This document shows positions 8,001 through 11,654 of a stretch of DNA of 11,654 bases, in pieces. Every line of letters begins with the position of its first letter. The stretch's first letter is position 1. The DNA comes from Ichthyophonus hoferi (lineage: Eukaryota > Opisthokonta > Ichthyosporea > Ichthyophonida > Ichthyophonidae). Location: positions 1 through 11,654 of the forward strand of contig NAOQ01000076.1 in NCBI GenBank assembly GCA_002751075.1, read 5' to 3'. Under the pieces are notes generated by a model. It was given only the letters and a program-made list of their open reading frames with translations. It searched no databases and was not told the origin of the DNA. A program made the position numbers and the translations under genes.

Positions 8001-11000
8001 TCAATAAAATCAATAGCTGGTATGATGATAATTTAAATCACGACGGTCTTATTATGCCAAGCAAATGATTTAAGCGCCTCATATGGGCATCCATTCTGAT
8101 CAGCTTGTTTTATTGGTTCTGTATCGTAGACACATACATACATGTACACGATTTCAGTTAAGATTGGTATTGTAAACGTAAAATCTCATTGGCTAACTAT
8201 ATTTATCCGTCTCTTCTCACTGGTTAATAGAAAGAGCACAAGAGCAGACGGCGCGAGGTTGAGGACGAGGAAGCCGAGGACGATGAAGGTGATTGGTCCA
8301 TGGATGTGAGTGAGGCGGCTGTGAGAGCCAGAAGAGAGGCTTTAGAGGAAGATATGGGTGATGCTGTGAAGGGAATGACCCTCACTGAGGCCGACTATAG
8401 TACGTTGTACACACATCTATCTATTCGCCTATTTAATCTTGGTTATTAGCTGCTATCTGGTTTCTCCACCTTCTCATGTATTTGTTTTGATTGGCTCCTT
8501 TGTAATTATAGTTGCTGTTTATAATTGTTTTTAATTTTTGTATTTTTATTTTTTATTTTTTATTAGTGGTTATTAGTTATTATTCTATTGTTATGCTGCT
8601 AGACTGTCCTGGGACTGCATTGTTGGTTTTAACTATTACGGCCAATTGGCTTCTTTTAGTCAATGAATTCTATCGACTATTACAGTAAAAATGATTAATA
8701 TATGATATTATTATGGATTCAGACCAATCAACTTCTTTTAATTATTAAACACAAGTGTATCATTGGACATTCTATACTGTCCTTTATCCCCTTCCCTTAT
8801 GTATATTTCTTTGTTTCTATTCTATCTGCCTACATTTTTTATTAATCTTCAGGTTTATAATTGGTTATTTGTCGGTAGGCCTATGGGACAATTAATTATT
8901 ATACCAGCAAATAGTAGGCTATAGACTGGTGCGATGATAGCCAATCACATCCATCATATTTTTTAGTATATAGTTTGGCTACCTATTGTATAGCAATCAA
9001 TCAAACCAGTTACCACCAATAATTACCCTTCCAATATTAGCCTGTTGCTATGCACTAACTTTAATTCTTCTCTCTTAGTGGATATGACTGAGAAAGATCG
9101 TCTGGAAGGATTTAAAGCTTTTGCTATGAAGGCCCATACTGACAAGGAACTATTGGACGAGGCTGTAAGTGTCATTTAATTTGCATAAATATCATCAGTT
9201 AATTAGACCATATTAGGACTTGTCACAATTGTGCTAGTGATTTTCTGTGATATCCAATGGGCTTTTTTTTAAAAAAAAATGAATCTTTTACACAACGCCG
9301 AGTATAATTTTTTAAGAATGACTTTGTATTGGCTGATATAGGAAATCAATTAGTGGAGCGATGATACCCAATCACGATGGTCTTATTATGCTAAGCACAT
9401 GATTTAAGTGCCTCATATGGGCACTATTCTGACTACCAATTAGCACCTTTTGTTTGTACTGTATGCCAATCAGTGATCAGAGTCTCATATGTATATCCAT
9501 TTATAGATCCGTCTTGGCATCAGGGACAAGGCCATGGCTGTCATCGCTGAACTCAAGTTTAACGAGAGTGTTCTATCTCAACTCAAACAGAACAAGATAC
9601 TGTTGCAAAGGGTATGTTGGTGTTTCTCCAATATTGCAGTTATATATAGTGTATAGTATTTAGTATTTATTTGGGTATAGGGGTGATACCTACATATTTA
9701 CTGTACTGGATTACACTGTACTGTTTACTATAACCTATAGGTATTATCCTAAAAGTTACTGGTATGACAACAACCCACTCACGACGGTCTTACTGTGCTA
9801 AGCAAATGATTTAAACTCCTTATATGGGCATCCATCCCCAATCATATTCCTTTCTAGGCAATACTATACCATTCAACAACCACACCAATATCACTTTTAA
9901 ATATGTAAACATACATACTTGTACCCCCATTTAACTGATAATGACCCAATCACGTGACTTTTTTAGTTCTGTGTAGATGACCACGAGACTCAGAGGTGTC
10001 TCCTTGGAGCCATTGAACGGCTTTGTACCGTCCTATTCCCCTCCCTATTGGTCAAGGTCGCACACATCATAAAAGCCCTTTATGATTTGGATATTGTCGA
10101 GGAAGAGGTATTAACATGACTCTTATTATGAAGATTAATTATAATACTAATGTTGTATTTACACTGATTATTGCTTGTATTTTCTTCTATTTGCTATATA
10201 TATATAACTATATCATAATGCCATATAATATTATGTGATTTAGTTAGTGCTAAGTAACCAGGGCTCTATTTCTATATTAATACACAATTATATCTTGTAT
10301 GTAATGGCATAATACATATAAAATTTTGGTATCATTTTATCCGATGGCATGACAGCTGGTAATGATGTTAACCAAATCACGACGGTCTTATTATGCTAAG
10401 CAAATGATTTAAACGCCTCATATGGGCACTAATCTGACCCAGCTGGTAACCAAACATATCATATATCGATATATAGCATAATTACTAACCTTCTTTTTAA
10501 TAGGTACTTACATCCTGGGGTGACCAATCCACGTCCACCTACGTCACGGCTGACAGCTTCAAGAAGATCCTTCTGAAGGCTGAACCAGTGCTCGCTTGGT
10601 TGAAAGAAGCTGAGTCGGAGGATGACGATGATGATGAGGTGTCTTTTGGTGGCAAGGATGGTGGAAAGCAAGCTACTATGCCTTCCGTCCCGCAGACTGC
10701 TGCTCATGGAAGTGAGTAACATGCTAGTATTTGCCTATATATGGATTGTGTCACGATTATTAATTTGTTTGTCTTCTGGATTCTTTTCTTTTTTAGATTA
10801 ACATATGTTCATTGATAATATTTGTTGGTCGTTTTCTGTTGTCTAGTAGTGCTATGAAGTGATATGATTGGTTGAACTAAAAGTGTTATATCGTTTCAAA
10901 CCAATTGTATATTTGTGTCCTGTCTGACTTTACTATACAATCATAATTTAAATTATACTTGCGTGGGTAATGTAAATGGATAATGCTAACGTTGCGATTA

Positions 11001-11374
11001 TAACATTGCTGTCTAGTTCAGTATTGTTTAGTATAGTATAGTTGATGCATAACATTTTAGACCTCCAACGTTGTTTAGGCATCTTTATTACCAATAGTAG
11101 TATCATATATCTTCCTAACTATAAAGAAATACCCAAATTAATTTAATATTTTAGTTTTAATACTAAATATTTAGTATTGATTGATATTGATTAATAGCAT
11201 ACAGTAAACAAACACATTAAATTGTATACTCTTAACAAGCAATTAATTAATGAATCATAGTTTTTGACAACACATACTCTTATCCTAACTCCATCTCTCC
11301 CTGCAGTGTCTCGTGGTATGGCCCCTAAGCCTGTGGCTACAGAGGACGATGACCTTGACATTGATAATATTTAA
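5094..11374 (+). CDS. EIF5: Eukaryotic translation initiation factor 5 (eIF5), 12 coding exons, 454 aa
   Basis: Coding exons: 5094-5140, 5582-5691, 6299-6376, 6832-6926, 7271-7466, 7843-7904, 8231-8399, 9079-9164, 9507-9611, 9967-10107, 10504-10711, 11307-11374 (1365 nt with TAA). Every intron is GT-AG and the phases agree. eIF5 is the GTPase-activating protein for eIF2 in the scanning 43S/48S complex. Seen: an N-terminal domain (about 1-145) with FYRYKMPRL and [10 protein letters not shown] blocks; Arg16, equivalent to the GAP arginine finger R15 of human and yeast; a zinc ribbon C100-x2-C103 / C122-x2-C125; a Lys/Glu-rich linker (about 145-245) with an acidic DDEGDW segment at W218, like the linker tryptophan motif that contacts initiation partners; and a C-terminal W2/HEAT domain (about 260-408) with aromatic/acidic boxes EEVLTSW (W368) and [13 protein letters not shown] (from W395), the eIF2-beta/eIF3 binding surface. 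A 46-residue tail ends in DDDLDIDNI, close to human DDDIDIDAI. The start has A at -3 and G at +4. Human eIF5 is 431 aa; the linker and tail differ most. Confidence 0.97.
5321..5420 (+). ncRNA. SNORD35: Box C/D snoRNA, U35/snR73-like, copy A (eIF5 intron 1)
   Basis: An intronic 2'-O-methylation guide RNA. C box ATGATGA at 5333-5339, D box CTGA at 5406-5409, C'-like ATGATTT at 5376-5382. A perfect 11-bp terminal stem, ATGATTGGTAG (5321-5331) with CTACCAATCAT (5410-5420), brings C and D together. The guide at 5348-5359, TCACGACGGTCT, is the exact complement of 28S rRNA AGACCGUCGUGA (helix 93 of domain V), the site guided by vertebrate U35 and yeast snR73. No independent promoter is visible; it would be processed from the spliced eIF5 intron. 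Its 3' end lies about 160 nt before the acceptor. It differs from its sisters by one extra A after GCTA. Confidence 0.92.
5479..5502 (+). repeat. Four tandem CTTTTT units in intron 1
   Basis: Exact hexamer repeated four times, about 80 nt before the intron 1 acceptor. It is pyrimidine-rich on the sense strand, so it could add to the polypyrimidine signal, but simple-sequence slippage explains it equally well. Confidence 0.85.
5692..6298 (+). other. eIF5 intron 2, no snoRNA copy
   Basis: Donor GTATGT, acceptor CATACAG, 607 nt. I looked for the C-box, guide and D-box pattern of the snoRNA family and found none. No repeat or other RNA gene was recognised. Confidence 0.93.
6377..6831 (+). other. 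eIF5 intron 3, no snoRNA copy, with an AT microsatellite
   Basis: Donor GTAAGT, acceptor GGATAG, 455 nt. A TTGATGATG string near 6477 looks like a C box, but no partner D box with a terminal stem or guide was found. A pure AT dinucleotide run occupies 6771-6795. Confidence 0.92.
6771..6795. repeat. AT dinucleotide microsatellite
   Basis: Uninterrupted AT repeat of 25 nt in eIF5 intron 3, 36 nt before the acceptor. Shorter AT runs lie at about 3919-3933, 7511-7529 and 7768-7783. Confidence 0.9.
7081..7179 (+). ncRNA. SNORD35: Box C/D snoRNA, U35/snR73-like, copy B (eIF5 intron 4)
   Basis: C box ATGATGA at 7093-7099, D box CTGA at 7165-7168, the same 12-nt 28S guide at 7108-7119, and C'-like ATGATTT soon after GCTAAGCAA. 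The terminal stem ATGATTAGTAG (7081-7091) / CTACCAATCAT (7169-7179) pairs at 10 of 11 positions, with one A-C mismatch. It is nearly identical to copy A, including the stem, so this pair is probably the most recent duplication. It ends about 90 nt before the intron 4 acceptor. Same predicted target as copy A. Confidence 0.92.
7622..7720 (+). ncRNA. SNORD35: Box C/D snoRNA, U35/snR73-like, copy C (eIF5 intron 5)
   Basis: Core as in copies A and B: guide TCACGACGGTCT at 7648-7659, GCTAAGCAAATGATTT, and D box CTGA at 7706-7709. The C box is imperfect, GAGATGA (7634-7640) against RUGAUGA. The terminal stem is unrelated in sequence to A and B but still pairs: GGGAG (7623-7627) with CTCCC (7716-7720) and GCTA (7628-7631) with TAGC (7711-7714), with one bulged T at 7715. 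A replaced but maintained stem argues that this copy is, or recently was, functional. It ends about 120 nt before the acceptor. Confidence 0.84.
8015..8105 (+). ncRNA. SNORD35: Box C/D snoRNA, U35/snR73-like, copy D (eIF5 intron 6)
   Basis: C box ATGATGA at 8022-8028, D box CTGA at 8096-8099, guide TCACGACGGTCT at 8038-8049. The terminal stem AGCTGG (8015-8020) / TCAGCT (8100-8105) has 6 pairs with one G-U, again a different stem sequence from copies A-C. GCCAAG replaces GCTAAG before the C'-like ATGATTT. Between C box and guide it reads AATTTAAA instead of the usual TAACCAAA, so that spacer is not conserved while the guide is. It ends about 125 nt before the acceptor. Confidence 0.9.
8400..9078 (+). 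other. eIF5 intron 7, longest intron (679 nt)
   Basis: Donor GTACGT, acceptor TCTCTTAG. No intact snoRNA copy; the possible decayed relative is at 8925-9010. A T/A-rich simple tract (TTTTTATTTTTTATT) lies near 8545-8565, and ATTGG/CCAAT pentamers are frequent. Confidence 0.93.
8925..9010 (+). pseudogene. Possible decayed relative of the intronic U35-like snoRNA (eIF5 intron 7)
   Basis: The start ACTGGTGCGATGATAGCCAA resembles copy E in its C-box region (GCGATGA at 8931-8937, followed by a C/A-rich CCAATCAC block). ACTGGT (8925-8930) can pair with ACCAGT (9005-9010), giving an 86-nt unit of the right size and strand. There is no recognisable guide to 28S, no CATATGGGCA block and no clear CTGA before the 3' stem. 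It may be a dead copy, or a C/D RNA with another guide, or chance in AT-rich sequence. Confidence 0.35.
9348..9441 (+). ncRNA. SNORD35: Box C/D snoRNA, U35/snR73-like, copy E (eIF5 intron 8)
   Basis: D box CTGA at 9429-9432 and C box GCGATGA (9358-9364), one mismatch to consensus. The guide at 9372-9383 reads TCACGATGGTCT: the C-to-T change turns one C-G pair with 28S into U-G, so pairing is kept. As I recall it, the human U35 guide has the same T. Stem AATTAGTGG (9348-9356) / CTACCAATT (9433-9441) pairs with one A-C mismatch and one G-U. The inner block GTGCCTCATATGGGCAC can form a 6-bp hairpin, one pair longer than the C-A-interrupted version in the sisters. It ends about 65 nt before the acceptor. 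Confidence 0.86.
9764..9840 (+). pseudogene. Degenerate U35/snR73-like snoRNA, copy F (eIF5 intron 9)
   Basis: The guide TCACGACGGTCT (9779-9790), GCTAAGCAAATGATTT and TATATGGGCATCCAT are preserved, so this is clearly the same family. The C box position reads ATGACAA (9764-9770), the expected CTGA D box is absent (ATCCATCCCCAATCA follows), no terminal stem was found, and CGCCTCAT has become CTCCTTAT, weakening the inner hairpin. The likely reading is a copy that has lost kink-turn formation and hence stability. A functional RNA with a displaced D box is less likely. Confidence 0.72.
10353..10445 (+). ncRNA. SNORD35: Box C/D snoRNA, U35/snR73-like, copy G (eIF5 intron 10)
   Basis: C box ATGATGT (10362-10368), one mismatch at the last base; D box CTGA at 10434-10437; guide TCACGACGGTCT at 10377-10388; C'-like ATGATTT after GCTAAGCAA. 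A perfect 7-bp terminal stem, CAGCTGG (10353-10359) with CCAGCTG (10439-10445), shares AGCTGG with copy D, hinting that these two are sisters. It ends about 58 nt before the intron 10 acceptor, the shortest such distance in the set. Confidence 0.9.
10712..11306 (+). other. eIF5 intron 11, no snoRNA copy
   Basis: Donor GTGAGT, acceptor CCCTGCAG, 595 nt. The family guide and boxes are absent. ATTGGTT near 10868 and AACCAAT near 10900 could form a small hairpin, but no C/D or H/ACA features accompany it. Confidence 0.92.
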
Positions 11375-11520
11375 ATCTTTTCCAGGATTAGTGAATACTT
11401 GATTTTTAATGCCCTTTTTTTAGCCCGTCATTATCATTTAATCCTTTTTTTTTGCATTCAGATGTGTAGCAGATTATTAAATTATATAAATGTATCAGGA
11501 GTTTACTGATTCTGCCGCCC
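11375..11520 (+). other. Probable eIF5 3' UTR with ATTAAA candidate poly(A) signal
   Basis: Non-coding AT-rich sequence after the TAA. ATTAAA at 11476-11481 is a common variant poly(A) signal, followed by TATAAATGTATC; no strong GT-rich downstream element is obvious. The exact cleavage site cannot be set. Confidence 0.4.
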
Positions 11521-11575
11521 TTATGTCTACCATAAAATTTATTAACATTAGCAATTGGATTCTACTGGTCGAAAC

Positions 11576-11654
11576 ATGTTTGCGAGACGTAATGTAAACT
11601 ATGACCTTGCACCAATGTTTGAAATGAGCATTAGCCATTTAGATTGGAGGCTGA
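11576..11654 (+). other. Short open frame running off the right edge
   Basis: ATG at 11576 opens a frame of 26 codons (MFARRNVNYDLAP...) to the window end without a stop. It could be the first residues of a downstream gene about 200 nt after eIF5, or chance. No family is recognised. Confidence 0.15.

Noticed and set aside
9937-9966. GATAATGACCCAATCACGTGAC near the intron 9 acceptor as another snoRNA start
   Set aside because: It resembles the family's C-box-to-guide region but runs straight into the splice acceptor; too short to support a copy.
5321-10445. Reading the intronic units as a MITE or other DNA transposon
   Set aside because: The terminal inverted repeats differ between copies but pair within each copy, all copies are sense-oriented, and the interior carries C, C' and D boxes and an rRNA guide; a snoRNA explains all of this.
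10459-10722. 87-codon open frame on the - strand
   Set aside because: Antisense to eIF5 exon 11, whose sense frame matches eIF5.

Overview
This is eukaryotic, AT-rich DNA with one confidently identifiable protein gene: a 12-exon eIF5 (eukaryotic translation initiation factor 5) on the + strand, coding exons between 5094 and 11374, predicted protein 454 aa. All 11 introns are GT-AG and the reading frame stays open through all 12 exons. The protein resembles animal eIF5 throughout (N-terminal GAP and zinc-ribbon domain, charged linker, C-terminal W2/HEAT domain). The short introns and AT-rich composition suggest an invertebrate such as a sponge, but the species cannot be fixed from this window.

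The most striking content lies in the introns. Introns 1, 4, 5, 6, 8, 9 and 10 each hold one copy of the same ~90-100 nt RNA gene, a box C/D snoRNA on the sense strand. Six copies have C box, C'-like box, D box and a terminal stem. The copy in intron 9 looks decayed, and intron 7 holds a possible eighth, more decayed relative. All seven clear copies carry a 12-nt element complementary to the conserved 28S rRNA segment AGACCGUCGUGA. This is the target of vertebrate U35 (SNORD35) and yeast snR73, so I call the family U35/snR73-like. The layout, one snoRNA per intron repeated along a translation-factor gene, implies dosage of a single rRNA-methylation guide from one pre-mRNA. The terminal stems differ between copies but still pair, while the guide stays fixed, which indicates selection for snoRNA function.

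Region 1-5093 has no recognised gene. It contains two foldback (inverted-repeat) elements at about 1501-1677 and 2128-2282, a three-unit minisatellite at 1926-2016, a 113-bp direct duplication at 3246-3553, a 74-nt tRNA-like sequence at 3941-4014, and a pyrimidine-rich stretch before the eIF5 start. Two short coding-like stretches at the left edge and one at the right edge are not identifiable. After 11374 comes the eIF5 3' UTR with an ATTAAA candidate poly(A) signal.

Comparisons with human and yeast proteins, rRNA and snoRNAs are from memory; no database or folding program was run.
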